A DNA stretch of 64,000 nucleotides from Pseudorhodobacter sp. PARRP1 (GTDB lineage Bacteria > Pseudomonadota > Alphaproteobacteria > Rhodobacterales > Rhodobacteraceae). Each line of letters starts with the position of its first letter. Position 1 is the stretch's first letter. Made by a program: the position numbers and the translations under genes. Below the pieces are notes generated by a model that was given only the letters and a program-made list of their open reading frames with translations, did not search any database and had not been told where the DNA came from. The DNA lies in NCBI GenBank assembly GCA_002256245.1, contig NKIU01000001.1:248001-312000 (forward strand), in the 5' to 3' direction. Below, in pieces: positions 9,347 through 18,224 of this stretch.

Positions 9347-9702
9347 CGCGTCAAAGTGGCAGGTTCTGGCGGCCTGGGCAAGCGGGGATGGCCCGATCTC
9401 GATGCGCGTGATCACAAGGGCGCGCAGGCTTGGCGATCTGGCATCTGATACAAGGGATAAACCCGTTTTGGCCAAGGGCGCCCAATATCTGTCGTCGTTC
9501 AAGGCCCCCCCGGCCCGTTGGGGCTGACATACAATCGGGGCGGGCACGGATGCGATGGAGCCGCCGCATTTTCTTATAGAAATCAAAGTTAACGCAAGAA
9601 TAACTGTAGATTATATACATCTTTAATGGCATCCCCTGCCCAGTGTGGGACGCTATGCTGCCTTTGGACACGGCAGCCACTATGATGGATTTTGGGAGAA
9701 AA

Positions 9703-11322
9703 ATGGGACTTGTTCTAAATACGCTTACGCGCACCTTGGACGGCGGCGACGAGACCAATGATGTGTTGCGGGCCCCGAGGCAGACGGCCAATGGCACCTA
9801 TCAACGCTATGAGTTCAACGTAAATGGCTTGGGCGGCGACGATCGGCTGTTTGGCAGCAATGGCCCGTGGAACTGGGCGCGGTATGGCTTGGCCCATCCG
9901 ACCGAGGTGGTGGAGGTTGTGAACAACCTGCACGGCGGGTCTGGCAACGACGTCATTTTTTCAACGATTGGCCTGACGAACCTCGACCCTTCCATTGCCG
10001 CAAACTACTCTCTGACAGATATCCTGACAGGCGGTGAAGGCGACGATACCTTTGTGCTGCGCAGCAGCAACGTCACCCTGAATGAACGTGCCGGTGTCCT
10101 GGGCGGAATTGATACTGTGGTGCTGACCACGCAGGCGCTCGCCGCGTTTGGCGCGACCTTCTCACTGGGCCTGTCACAGAGCATTGAAAACATCCGTGTG
10201 CAGGCGACCGCGCGTTATTCGGATGTGCAGATCATCGGTAACTTGGCGAATAACACCATCTGGGACAATGCTGCCAATGGCCATGTGTTCGGCGGAGATG
10301 GTGCTGACACGATTTATGGCGCAGCAGGCAACGATGTTCTCGAAGGTGAGAACGGAGCCGATCTGTTGCGGGGCGGGGCCGGTTTGGACACCCTTAACGG
10401 CGGCGATGGCGACGACCGGTTGCTTGGAGGAGCGGGCGACGACAGTCTTTCGGGCGGTTTGGGCCACGACTTTCTCAGCGGTGGCGGCGACAACAACTTG
10501 CTTTACGGTGACGAAGGCAATGACACGCTGTTCGGTAATACGGGCTTGGATAGCCTTTACGGTGGCGATGACGACGACCGGTTGATCGGACAAGCGGGCG
10601 AAGACAGTCTTTCGGGCGGGTCGGGCCATGATTTGCTGATTGGCGGCAGCGAAAGCGACGTGCTTTACGGTGGCATTGGCAATGACACGCTGCTTGGTGG
10701 TGCAGGCATAGACAACATGTTCGGCGGCGAGGGTGATGACTCTTTCAGCGTGGATGACTTGTTTGACGAGGTGTTCGAAACTAGCACGGGCGGCTTTGAT
10801 ACCGTGGCTTCGGCTACATTCACCCTGAGGGAAAGCAGCTATTCAAACATCGAAGCATTGAAGCTGGGCGGCACGCTGAACCTTGATCTTTACGGTGGTG
10901 ACAACGGCATGACCCTGACGGGGAATGACGGTGACAACCGCATCTATGGTGGCACAGGCAACGACATCATCAGCGGCGGTGCCGGAAACGACCGCATCGT
11001 CGGCGGCATTGGGGCGGACACGTTAACCGGTGGTGATGGCGCGGATGTGTTTGTGTTCAACCTAGCCTCATATGCACAAGACGCGACCGACTTAGCGTAT
11101 AGCAGCGTGACTATTCTCGACTTTGGGGTTGGCGACGATAAAATCGACGTCAGCTCAACGAGTTGGTCGCAGCTAAGTCCCAATTCTTACTATGACTACG
11201 TTGCAGACCTATTATTGGAGATCAATGGGAACTCTTTCACCTTGTCCTTCGGTAATGATGCGCAGATGACATTCGTCACGAATGAGGCACTTTCTTCAGC
11301 CGACTTCCTGTTTTACGACTGA
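9703..11322 (+). CDS. RTX-type calcium-binding protein (second paralog)
   Basis: A protein of 539 residues with RTX repeats (GGDGADTIYG, GGAGLDTLNGG and many more, residues about 195-360 and 405-450). The C-terminal 60 residues are low in charge and end in an aspartate-containing hydrophobic tail, as in type I secretion substrates. The ATG at 9703 is preceded by GGGAG at 9694; an upstream GTG start would add 20 residues. The N-terminal 190 residues align by eye with the protein at 5520: an NGPxNW motif, a GGxGND turn, then a proline-containing linker before AANYSLTDILTGGEGDDTF. A strong terminator follows the gene. Confidence 0.85.
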   Translation: MGLVLNTLTRTLDGGDETNDVLRAPRQTANGTYQRYEFNVNGLGGDDRLFGSNGPWNWARYGLAHPTEVVEVVNNLHGGSGNDVIFSTIGLTNLDPSIAANYSLTDILTGGEGDDTFVLRSSNVTLNERAGVLGGIDTVVLTTQALAAFGATFSLGLSQSIENIRVQATARYSDVQIIGNLANNTIWDNAANGHVFGGDGADTIYGAAGNDVLEGENGADLLRGGAGLDTLNGGDGDDRLLGGAGDDSLSGGLGHDFLSGGGDNNLLYGDEGNDTLFGNTGLDSLYGGDDDDRLIGQAGEDSLSGGSGHDLLIGGSESDVLYGGIGNDTLLGGAGIDNMFGGEGDDSFSVDDLFDEVFETSTGGFDTVASATFTLRESSYSNIEALKLGGTLNLDLYGGDNGMTLTGNDGDNRIYGGTGNDIISGGAGNDRIVGGIGADTLTGGDGADVFVFNLASYAQDATDLAYSSVTILDFGVGDDKIDVSSTSWSQLSPNSYYDYVADLLLEINGNSFTLSFGNDAQMTFVTNEALSSADFLFYD

Positions 11323-11354
11323 TCTGGTCGAACAGCACACCTGAACGATAAATC

Positions 11355-11384
11355 AAACGCCGGGGATTTTTCCCCGGCGTTTGT
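11355..11384 (+). terminator. Strong Rho-independent terminator after the second RTX gene
   Basis: A perfect 12-base-pair stem, AAACGCCGGGGA (11355-11366) and TCCCCGGCGTTT (11371-11382), with a TTTT loop. It may serve both the RTX gene and the convergent L,D-transpeptidase gene. Confidence 0.85.
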
Positions 11385-11423
11385 GTTCCAAGGCTTTGTG
11401 CGCGTCCAACTAACGGTCGGCAA

Positions 11424-12107
11424 TCAATACGGCACCTCAAAGGTGTGATTGCGCACCGAAGGCAGCACCACCACCTTTGCCCCATCCTGCACGCGGTCGT
11501 GCAGGTCGATCACGTCTTGATCCAGCATCCGGATGCAGCCGGAAGACACGGATTTGCCCAAATATTTCGGCTCGCAAGCGCCATGGATACGGTAGAGCGT
11601 GTCCTTGCCATCCTGAAACAAATACAGCGCCCGCGCGCCAAGCGGGTTGCCGGGGCCGCCGGGCATACCGCCGTTGGCCACCGAATAGGGCGCAAATTCG
11701 GGGCGGCGCGCGATCATTTCATCCGGGGCTTTCCACACCGGCCACTTGCGGCGGAACTGCACCTTTGCGTCACCATTCCAGCCATAGCCCGCCGCGCCCA
11801 CGCTGACGCCGTAGCGCAAGGCACGGTCGGGGGCCGTGACAAGGTGCAGGAAGGCCGCATCGGGATCGACGATGATGGTGCCCGTGGTCTCAAATGGGAA
11901 GGGGTTTTCAACCTCTTGCCGCCATAGCCGTGCATCGACAATCCCATCGGGGATCGCCGGGACAGGATGCGGCTCGGTATAGATCGCGCCGTAACGGGCG
12001 GGCATCGGCGGCGGTGGCGGCGGGGGTGCTGCCTCGGGTGGCTTGGCGGCACAGGCGGACAGCGATGCGGCCGAGGCCGCAGCCATAAAGGCGCGTCGGG
12101 TGAACAT
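11424..12107 (-). CDS. L,D-transpeptidase (YkuD domain) lipoprotein
   Basis: A 227-residue envelope enzyme that makes 3-3 peptidoglycan cross-links or anchors proteins to peptidoglycan. The N-terminus MFTRRAFMAAASAASLSAC combines a twin-arginine-like start with a lipobox (LSAC), so the mature protein is probably lipidated. A proline-rich linker follows. The YkuD domain ends in the signature HGACEPKYLG...SSGCIRM, with the catalytic cysteine near residue 191 and the conserved histidine 18 residues before it. The ATG at 12107 follows an AAGGAT ribosome site; an upstream in-frame extension has no signal peptide. Confidence 0.93.
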   Translation of the reverse strand: MFTRRAFMAAASAASLSACAAKPPEAAPPPPPPPMPARYGAIYTEPHPVPAIPDGIVDARLWRQEVENPFPFETTGTIIVDPDAAFLHLVTAPDRALRYGVSVGAAGYGWNGDAKVQFRRKWPVWKAPDEMIARRPEFAPYSVANGGMPGGPGNPLGARALYLFQDGKDTLYRIHGACEPKYLGKSVSSGCIRMLDQDVIDLHDRVQDGAKVVVLPSVRNHTFEVPY

Positions 12108-12168
12108 GGGGATATCCTTATCGGCTGAGGAATTTGGCAGAACGGGGCCGCAGGCGCGGCAGGCGCGT

Positions 12169-12519
12169 TCAGGCAAGCCTTGGCGGGTCAAGCGGTAACG
12201 GCGGGGTCTGGCCTGGCTTTGCCCGCCATGCCGCAGGGTGCAGCAGGGTCGCCGACGGATGGAACGCCAGCGTCAGCACCTCGGGCCACGCCGCAAGCGC
12301 GGGGTTGCACGGCGACCCCGGCAACGCCGTGCCTTTGCAGCGGCTTTGCACCGCAGCAAACGCCTGTTCTGACGCAATCGGCGCGCTGATGCTTTCATCC
12401 AACTGCGCCGAAATCACCGCCGCAATGCGCGGAGCCGTGCCAAACTTTGCGTTGAAGCTGCCAAACGGCAGCAACGCAAGCACGGCCAGCAGCAAGACAA
12501 GGCGGGACATCATCGACAT
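12169..12519 (-). CDS. Small exported hypothetical protein
   Basis: A protein of about 116 residues that opens with MSMMSRLVLLLAVLALLPFGSFNA, a signal peptide or membrane anchor. The remainder has two cysteines (SRCKG and SPCNP) and no family I recognise. It ends 61 bases upstream of the L,D-transpeptidase start on the same strand, so the two may be co-transcribed and both act in the envelope. The start at 12519 gives a clean signal sequence; the longer in-frame reading does not. Confidence 0.6.
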   Translation of the reverse strand: MSMMSRLVLLLAVLALLPFGSFNAKFGTAPRIAAVISAQLDESISAPIASEQAFAAVQSRCKGTALPGSPCNPALAAWPEVLTLAFHPSATLLHPAAWRAKPGQTPPLPLDPPRLA

Positions 12520-12771
12520 TGGCTTTACCTGCCATGCGAGGCTTTGGGTGTCGAGAGACCGGGGCAGCGATCGGTTGCCGATGCCGATCACCACTTGTCA
12601 CATGGCTGTGACGACAGCGCCCTCTGCGCATATTTCTGCCGCATACCCCGCCATTCAGGGGCTTTTCTGCGCAACGGCGCGATAAACTCTGCCATCGCAT
12701 CGGTTTGCCCACTGACTTTTGTCTTACAACTCGCCTATAGAGAGCAGATTGGATGTGATCGGATTACGACG

Positions 12772-15021
12772 ATGCCCGCAGAGCGCACTGACAGTGACAG
12801 CCGCAAACTTCTCCGCCGCCTGCGCGATGTGCTGGGCACCAAGGCGAAGGGGCAGGAAAGACTTGACCAGATCACCCATCTGATCGCGGATTCCATCGGG
12901 GCCGAGGTGTGCTCGATCTACCTGTTCCGCGACGCCGAAACGCTGGAGCTTTGCGCCACCGAAGGCCTGCGCAAGACCGCCGTTCACAAGACGCGGATGA
13001 AGCTGGGCGAGGGTCTGGTGGGCCGGGTGGCGCGCACGGGGCTGCCGGTGAACACCGCCGATGCGCCGTCTGAAAAAGGGTTTCGGTTTATGCCGGAAAC
13101 CGGCGAGGAGTTGTATTCCGCATTCCTGGGCGTGCCGATTCAGCGCGTGGGCGAAAAGCTGGGCGTGCTGGTGGTGCAGTCGAAACTGGCGCGCGCTTAC
13201 ACCGAAGATGACATCTACGCGTTGGAAGTTGTCGCCATGGTGCTGGCCGAGATGACCGAACTTGGCGCGTTCTCGGGCGAGGGCGTGGGCGGTATGGGCG
13301 CGCTGCACAAGCAACCGGTGCTGTTTCGCGGCGCGAGCGGTCAGGAAGGCGCGTCCGAAGGCCGGGTCTGGCTGCACGAACCGCGCGTGGTTGTCACCAA
13401 CCCGGTGGCCGACGATCCCCTGACCGAGATTGACCGCATCCGCGAGGCGGTGGGCGTGCTGCGGGTATCGGTGGACGATCTGCTGGCGGCGGAAAGCCTT
13501 GATAAAGATCAGAAAGCCGTGCTGGAAGCCTACCGCATGTTCGCCCATTCACGTGGCTGGCTGCGGCGGATGGAAGAGGATATTTCGTCGGGCCTTTCTG
13601 CCGAAGCCGCGGTCGAGAAAGAGCAATCGGCGGCACGCTCGCGTCTTAGCCAGGTGCCCGATGCCTATTTGCGCGAACGCCTGCAGGATCTGGATGACCT
13701 TTCCAACCGTTTGCTGCGCATCCTGACCGGGCAAGGCAAGGATACCGGGGCGGAAATGCCGGAAAACCCGGTGCTGGTCGCGCGCAACATTGGCCCTGCG
13801 GAATTGCTGGAATATGGCCGCAAACTGAAGGGCTTGGTGCTGGAAGAAGGCTCGGTCGGCAGCCACGCCGCGATTGTGGCGCGGGCCTTGATGATCCCGA
13901 TGGTGATCCACGCCGAACGCATTACCAACGAGGCGCTGAACGGCGATGCCATTCTGGTCGATGGTGATCAGGGCATCGTGCACCTGCGTCCCGAAGAAAC
14001 CGTGGCGCGGTCATTCCGGGGCACGATGGCGATGCAGGCCAAAGCGCAAGAGCGTTACGCGTCGCTGCGCGATCTGCCCGCGACCACGACAGATGGCGTG
14101 ACGATTGCGCTGCACATGAACGCAGGCCTGATGGCGGATTTGCCGTCGCTTGTGGGGTCGGGGGCCGAAGGTGTGGGGCTGTTTCGCACCGAGTTGCAGT
14201 TTCTGGTGCGCAATTACATGCCGCGCCGCGAGGAACTGGCGGCACTCTATACCCGGGTGATCGAGGCCGCCAAGGGCCGCCCCGTCGCGTTCCGCACACT
14301 CGATATCGGCTCGGACAAAGTGCTGCCCTATATGAAGCCGCAGGACGAACCCAACCCCGCGATGGGCTGGCGCGCAATCCGTGTGGGGTTGGACAAGCCG
14401 GGTGTGCTGCGGATGCAGTTGCAGGCGCTGATCCGTGCGTCGGCGGGCCGCCCCTTGGCGGTGATGTTCCCCTTCGTGTCCGAACATGCCGAATTCGTCA
14501 ACGCCCGCGCCCATGTGCTGCGCGAGTTGCACCGCGAGAAATCCTTGGGCCATGCCGTGCCCTCCGCGCTGGAGGTGGGGGCGATGCTGGAAATGCCCAG
14601 CCTTGCCTACGCGCCCGATGCGTTCTTCGAGATGGCCGATTTCATCTCGATCGGCGGCAATGATCTGAAACAGTTTTTCTTTGCGGCGGATCGCGAGAAT
14701 GAACGGGTGCGCAAACGCTATGACACGCTGAATGCGTCGTTCCTGACCTTCCTGCAATTCATTGTGGCGCGCTGTGCGGCGGCGGGGACCAAGCTGTCAT
14801 TCTGCGGCGAAGACGCAGGCCGCCCCGTTGAGGCGGTGGCGTTCGCGGCGATTGGGTTGCGCAACCTGTCGATGCGCCCCGCGTCCATCGGCCCGGTGAA
14901 GGCGCTGCTGCGGCGGGTGGATCTGGCCGAGGCGCGCAAGGTGATCGACCGCGCGCGCAGTGAAGGGGCCGAGACGATTAGGCCTGCGCTGATGGCGTAT
15001 CTGGAGCGTGTGGGGGAGTGA
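12772..15021 (+). CDS. ptsP: Phosphoenolpyruvate--protein phosphotransferase of the nitrogen PTS (EI-Ntr)
   Basis: PtsP, 749 residues, moves phosphate from PEP to NPr and starts a regulatory phosphorelay that senses nitrogen and carbon status. The N-terminal GAF domain (about residues 15-165) is the mark of EI-Ntr against sugar-PTS EI. A helical linker and the swivelling domain with active-site histidine near 365 (EEGSVGSHAAIVARA) follow. The C-terminal PEP-binding barrel has GLFRTELQFL, SIGGNDLKQF and the catalytic cysteine near 678 (SFCGEDAGRP). The start at ATG 12772 gives the expected length; the reading frame is open upstream but lacks family sequence. Confidence 0.95.
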   Translation: MPAERTDSDSRKLLRRLRDVLGTKAKGQERLDQITHLIADSIGAEVCSIYLFRDAETLELCATEGLRKTAVHKTRMKLGEGLVGRVARTGLPVNTADAPSEKGFRFMPETGEELYSAFLGVPIQRVGEKLGVLVVQSKLARAYTEDDIYALEVVAMVLAEMTELGAFSGEGVGGMGALHKQPVLFRGASGQEGASEGRVWLHEPRVVVTNPVADDPLTEIDRIREAVGVLRVSVDDLLAAESLDKDQKAVLEAYRMFAHSRGWLRRMEEDISSGLSAEAAVEKEQSAARSRLSQVPDAYLRERLQDLDDLSNRLLRILTGQGKDTGAEMPENPVLVARNIGPAELLEYGRKLKGLVLEEGSVGSHAAIVARALMIPMVIHAERITNEALNGDAILVDGDQGIVHLRPEETVARSFRGTMAMQAKAQERYASLRDLPATTTDGVTIALHMNAGLMADLPSLVGSGAEGVGLFRTELQFLVRNYMPRREELAALYTRVIEAAKGRPVAFRTLDIGSDKVLPYMKPQDEPNPAMGWRAIRVGLDKPGVLRMQLQALIRASAGRPLAVMFPFVSEHAEFVNARAHVLRELHREKSLGHAVPSALEVGAMLEMPSLAYAPDAFFEMADFISIGGNDLKQFFFAADRENERVRKRYDTLNASFLTFLQFIVARCAAAGTKLSFCGEDAGRPVEAVAFAAIGLRNLSMRPASIGPVKALLRRVDLAEARKVIDRARSEGAETIRPALMAYLERVGE

Positions 15022-15067
15022 GGGGGGCGAGACAGCTGACCGTGGCGAGGTGAAAGTTGCCATCGGT

Positions 15068-15415
15068 TCACGCGAAACGCCCCTGTTCGTCGGGCCAAGT
15101 CCAGATTTCTTGATCGGCCAGAACGGCAGATACCACTGCTTCGGCACGTTTTTTTGTTGTTGGCCCTTCTCCCATACCCATGTGCTGGGCTTCGATTTTG
15201 ACAAGATAATCGATAACGATTTCTAGTGGTGCGCCTTGGCGAAGCTGAGATGCCGCAGAAGTCATGTAGCGGTCATATTCATCTGCAAACGGTTTATTTG
15301 CATCATCTGACCATTTCGATCCAGCTAAGAGCAATCCAATCGGGTCCCAGATCTCCCATCCGATATCGCGCAGCCTAGACAGTTTTAATCTTGGCTGAGG
15401 TGAAAATTCAAACAT
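15068..15415 (-). CDS. Hypothetical small cytoplasmic protein, possibly DUF1871-like
   Basis: A 115-residue soluble protein that begins MFEFSPQPRLKLSRLRDIGW. The pattern (IGWEIWDPIGL, then FADEYDRYM, then LRQGAPLEIVIDYLVKIEAQHMGM) recalls the small helical DUF1871 domain, but this is from memory and uncertain. The ATG at 15415 is preferred to one seven codons upstream. It is convergent with ptsP (47 bases between stops). Codon use is less GC-biased than in its neighbours, which may mean recent acquisition. Confidence 0.6.
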   Translation of the reverse strand: MFEFSPQPRLKLSRLRDIGWEIWDPIGLLLAGSKWSDDANKPFADEYDRYMTSAASQLRQGAPLEIVIDYLVKIEAQHMGMGEGPTTKKRAEAVVSAVLADQEIWTWPDEQGRFA

Positions 15416-15611
15416 CGCAAACCTCAAAAGTCGCACACACCATCATTGCTACGCTTCAGCGCAAAAATTGCAAAGGGTGCAATCACACGCCGCCCAAATA
15501 CACCACATCACATAGGGCAGCGCCTGACCGCCGGGTGGGCGCGGCAACCGCGATTCTAGGCGGTTTATGTCTCAACAAATCCCACAGATTTTCTAAGCGA
15601 GACAGCACAGA

Positions 15612-15710
15612 AGCGCCCGCCCGAGGGGGGTGATGAGCGATCAGAAATCCTCCAGTGGAGGATTTCCGCGAAGAACGCCCGGCCCGTGGCCGGGCCGGGA
15701 GGCGGGCGCT
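15612..15710. repeat. Three-stem structured intergenic element
   Basis: Outer arms AGCGCCCGCC (15612-15621) and GGCGGGCGCT (15701-15710) enclose two further perfect hairpins. These are GAAATCCTCCA/TGGAGGATTTC (15644-15666) and GCCCGGCC-CGT-GGCCGGGC (15677-15695). The whole could fold as a three-way junction on either strand. It lies in the roughly 350-base gap between 15416 and 15769, which otherwise holds no gene that I can support. It may be a repeated genomic element, a terminator pair or a small RNA. Confidence 0.65.
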
Positions 15711-15769
15711 GCCCGGCGGCGCTAAAGCGCCTTGATTCCGGGCGGGTTGTTTGCTTGAAAGGATGCCGT

Positions 15770-16171
15770 TTAGTCCTCGGAGCGGCCATTGCTGGGGCGA
15801 TCCTGCGCGTGGTGTTTGACCGCAAACTCCGGCAACCAAGCCTCGCGGCGGATGGTCCATAACTCGTAGGTCGGGGTGAATTGGCTCGGGGCGTCCAGCG
15901 TGCCAATGTAAACTTCAACCTCGTCACCGCTGCGCGCAAACACCGGCGAGCCGCAGGTGGGGCAGAAATGGCGGCCTTGATATACGCCGAACGCGCCGCT
16001 GACCGTCACGGCGGCTTCTGGAAAGACGGCAGAGGCATGAAACAGCGCGCCGTGGTGTTTGCGGCAATCAAGGCAATGGCAGAGGCCGGTGCGGTAAGGC
16101 AGGCCCGTGGCGGTGATCCGCAATTGCCCGCACAGGCAACCGCCGGTCACGATCTCGACACCTCCAGACAT
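15770..16171 (-). CDS. GFA (glutathione-dependent formaldehyde-activating enzyme-like) family protein
   Basis: A 133-residue zinc protein of the GFA/CENP-V fold. The cysteine pairs are visible: GGCLCGQLRI near residues 10-19, CHCLDCRKHHGALF near 31-44 and FCPTCGSPVFAR near 69-80. The founding member was proposed to speed formation of S-hydroxymethylglutathione from formaldehyde, but most relatives have no proven activity, so only the family is claimed. It is the last gene of a same-strand run after a GNAT and an EcsC-family gene. Its start codon lies within a small tandem repeat. Confidence 0.88.
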   Translation of the reverse strand: MSGGVEIVTGGCLCGQLRITATGLPYRTGLCHCLDCRKHHGALFHASAVFPEAAVTVSGAFGVYQGRHFCPTCGSPVFARSGDEVEVYIGTLDAPSQFTPTYELWTIRREAWLPEFAVKHHAQDRPSNGRSED

Positions 16172-16211
16172 CCTAAACCCCTGAGATCCTAAACCCCTGA
16201 CACCCTAAACC
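16170..16211. repeat. 16-base tandem repeat spanning a stop/start junction
   Basis: Two nearly identical 16-base units (ATCCTAAACCCCTGAG at 16170 and ATCCTAAACCCCTGAC at 16186) plus a partial third run across the end of the EcsC-family gene and the start of the GFA gene. On the coding strand each unit holds a TAG and a purine-rich stretch that could act as a ribosome site. Confidence 0.75.
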
Positions 16212-16963
16212 TTGGTGATCTTTGGCGGCTGCGTCGCCTTGGCGAAGGCCGCAACCACCGCCTCGCCGCCCTGCACCTCGGCCAGCCGCATCAGCGCGAA
16301 ACGGATGCGGGCCATTTCGCGGTAATAGGACAGGAAAGCGGCATTCAGCGCAGCACCCGACACCGCCCCCAGCACGGGCACAGCTTGAGCTGCCAGTTTC
16401 TGGCCCAAGGTGGCCGCCACCCGTGGGGCGACCGTGGCGATCAGTTTCTGGATCGCAGGGCCGGTCAGGGTCATCCGCGCCGACAGAAATGCCGCGTTGA
16501 CGCCATCATCGCCTTGCAGCGGGGTGCCTGCGGCGAAAACCTCAAGGCAAGCGGCGCGGATGCCGGGTTCGGATGGATCAAAGCCCGCGCGGATCGCCTC
16601 GGCCCGGATGGTGTGCAGCATCAACGTGATGGTGACGGGCAATTCGGCCATCGAGGTCAGCAAGCCCCCTGCCCCGCCCGCAGCCCCGGTCGCCATCGCG
16701 GCCAAGGTGCTGGCCCGCCCGCCCATCTTCGGCCCCTGATCGGCAAGCCCTGCCACCCCATGCGCCGCCGTCAGCGCGCGGATCACCACTTGCTCGATCT
16801 GGCCACGCAGCGCATCGGGGATCAAGGCGGCCTGCTTTTCCAGCCCGCCGCCGATCTTGTTGACCAAAGTCATCAAAGGGCCATTCGCGCGCTTGTAGGC
16901 GCGGGCGAGTTCGGCGATTTCGGTGTCAGCAGCGGGGGCGCGCAGGGCGGGAAGTTGGGTCAT
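16205..16963 (-). CDS. EcsC family protein
   Basis: About 252 residues with the EcsC-family pattern. The glycine- and alanine-rich middle (MATGAAGGAGGLLTSMAELPVTITLMLHTI) matches the membrane-associating core, and residues about 180-230 contain GAVSGAALNAAFLSYYREMARIRFALMRL. EcsC is named after a Bacillus protein linked to ABC export and secretion, but its biochemical role is unknown. The ATG at 16963 is chosen; upstream codons in frame lack similarity. It ends 33 bases before the GFA start and is probably co-transcribed with it. Confidence 0.85.
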   Translation of the reverse strand: MTQLPALRAPAADTEIAELARAYKRANGPLMTLVNKIGGGLEKQAALIPDALRGQIEQVVIRALTAAHGVAGLADQGPKMGGRASTLAAMATGAAGGAGGLLTSMAELPVTITLMLHTIRAEAIRAGFDPSEPGIRAACLEVFAAGTPLQGDDGVNAAFLSARMTLTGPAIQKLIATVAPRVAATLGQKLAAQAVPVLGAVSGAALNAAFLSYYREMARIRFALMRLAEVQGGEAVVAAFAKATQPPKITKV

Positions 16964-17007
16964 AGGCCCAATGTGGGGCGTTTGGCGCGCTTCGGCAAGG
17001 GCGCTGA

Positions 17008-17532
17008 TCAGGCTTGCGGCAGGGTCGCGCCGCTGGCCTTCACCACATGGCCCCTGATGCCCGCCCATGCGCCCTTTTTAAGCTCCAGCCCCAGCACGCG
17101 GTCGGGGTTGGTCGGCGGCGGCATCACCACGCCCTCCAGCTTTTGAAAGCCGAACCGGCTGTAATAGGGCGCATCCCCCACCAAGAGCACCCGCTCCCAT
17201 CCCAGACGCCGTGCCTCGGACAGGCTTTCGTTGATCAACAAACCGCCCAAGCCCTCGCCTTGCCGGGTCGGGTGCACGGCGACAGGCCCCAGCAGCAGCA
17301 CATCTTCGCCATCCTCGCCATCGCCCTCGTCGATCTCGGCAGGCCAGAAGCGGATCGCAGCGGCCAAAGTGCCGTCCTCATCGCGCAGGGTCAGGCACAA
17401 GGCTGCGACGGTCGGGACACCATCGCGCAGCCGGTAAGACGACAAGGCGGTGCGACCGGGAGAGAAGCACAGATCATACAGTGCCTCGACTTCCCACCAG
17501 TCGGCCTCGACTTCTTCTTCCAGCTGATACAC
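17008..17532 (-). CDS. GNAT family N-acetyltransferase
   Basis: A 174-residue acetyltransferase of the YhbS-like group, predicted to move acetyl from acetyl-CoA to an amine. The core acetyl-CoA-binding stretch LLGPVAVHPTRQGEGLGGLLINESL (the QxxGxG/A motif) lies near residues 80-104. The later VLLVGDAPYYSRFGFQKL is typical of YhbS-like proteins. No ATG is available, so GTG 17532 is used as start. It is 44 bases upstream of the EcsC-family gene on the same strand. The substrate is unknown. Confidence 0.88.
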   Translation of the reverse strand: MYQLEEEVEADWWEVEALYDLCFSPGRTALSSYRLRDGVPTVAALCLTLRDEDGTLAAAIRFWPAEIDEGDGEDGEDVLLLGPVAVHPTRQGEGLGGLLINESLSEARRLGWERVLLVGDAPYYSRFGFQKLEGVVMPPPTNPDRVLGLELKKGAWAGIRGHVVKASGATLPQA

Positions 17533-17609
17533 GCCGCTGCCCTTCCAGAATCATCTGGAAACGCGGGTAGCATGGGCTAGGTGTGGGATCAAATCAGAAG
17601 GGGATGGCG

Positions 17610-18206
17610 ATGTTTTATAACCCGAATGATGCGGACAGCCCGCGCAATGGCGGGCTGCCGTTCAACCCGTTCAAGGCGATTGTCGCACCGCGTCCGATTG
17701 GCTGGATTTCAACGCGCGGCGCCATGGGCGACAATCTGGCGCCCTATTCGTTCTTCAACGCGGTGAATGATGCACCGATGCAGGTGATGTTTGCAGGCGG
17801 GCTGAAGGATTCGATTTCCAACCTGCGGGATTCGGGGGTGTTCGCGGTGAATGTGGTGGCCGAGGCGATGGTGCACCAGATGAACGCCAGTTCCGAAACC
17901 GTCGCGCGCGGGGTCGATGAATTTGCGCTGGCGGGGGTGGAAAAGGCCGAATGTGTGCAGATTGATTGCCCGAGGGTGGCACAGGCCCCCGCGACGCTGG
18001 AATGTCGGGTGGCGCATGTGCTGGAACTGGCGGGCGAGAACTGGATGGCCGTGGGCGATGTTGTGGGCGTGCATATCCGCGACGCATACCTGCGCGACGG
18101 TCGCTTTGATCTGGCGCTGGTGCGGCCCGTCGCAAGGTTAGGCTATAAGGATTACGCGGTGATTGCCGCGCCGTTCGAACTGGCGCGGCCTGACGCGTTG
18201 CGTTGA
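17610..18206 (+). CDS. Flavin reductase family (FMN-binding split-barrel) protein
   Basis: A 198-residue protein of the flavin-reductase-like FMN-binding split barrel. It begins MFYNPNDADSPRNGG and carries the family pattern IVAPRPIGWISTRGAMGDNLAPYSFFNAV (residues about 22-50) and SISNLRDSGVFAVNV. Members reduce flavin with NAD(P)H or bind FMN in oxidoreductases. AAGGGG at 17598-17603 is well spaced for ATG 17610 and too close for ATG 17604. It stands alone, divergent from the GNAT gene. The specific partner is unknown. Confidence 0.87.
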   Translation: MFYNPNDADSPRNGGLPFNPFKAIVAPRPIGWISTRGAMGDNLAPYSFFNAVNDAPMQVMFAGGLKDSISNLRDSGVFAVNVVAEAMVHQMNASSETVARGVDEFALAGVEKAECVQIDCPRVAQAPATLECRVAHVLELAGENWMAVGDVVGVHIRDAYLRDGRFDLALVRPVARLGYKDYAVIAAPFELARPDALR

Positions 18207-18224
18207 CGCCCGCCAAATGCACCC

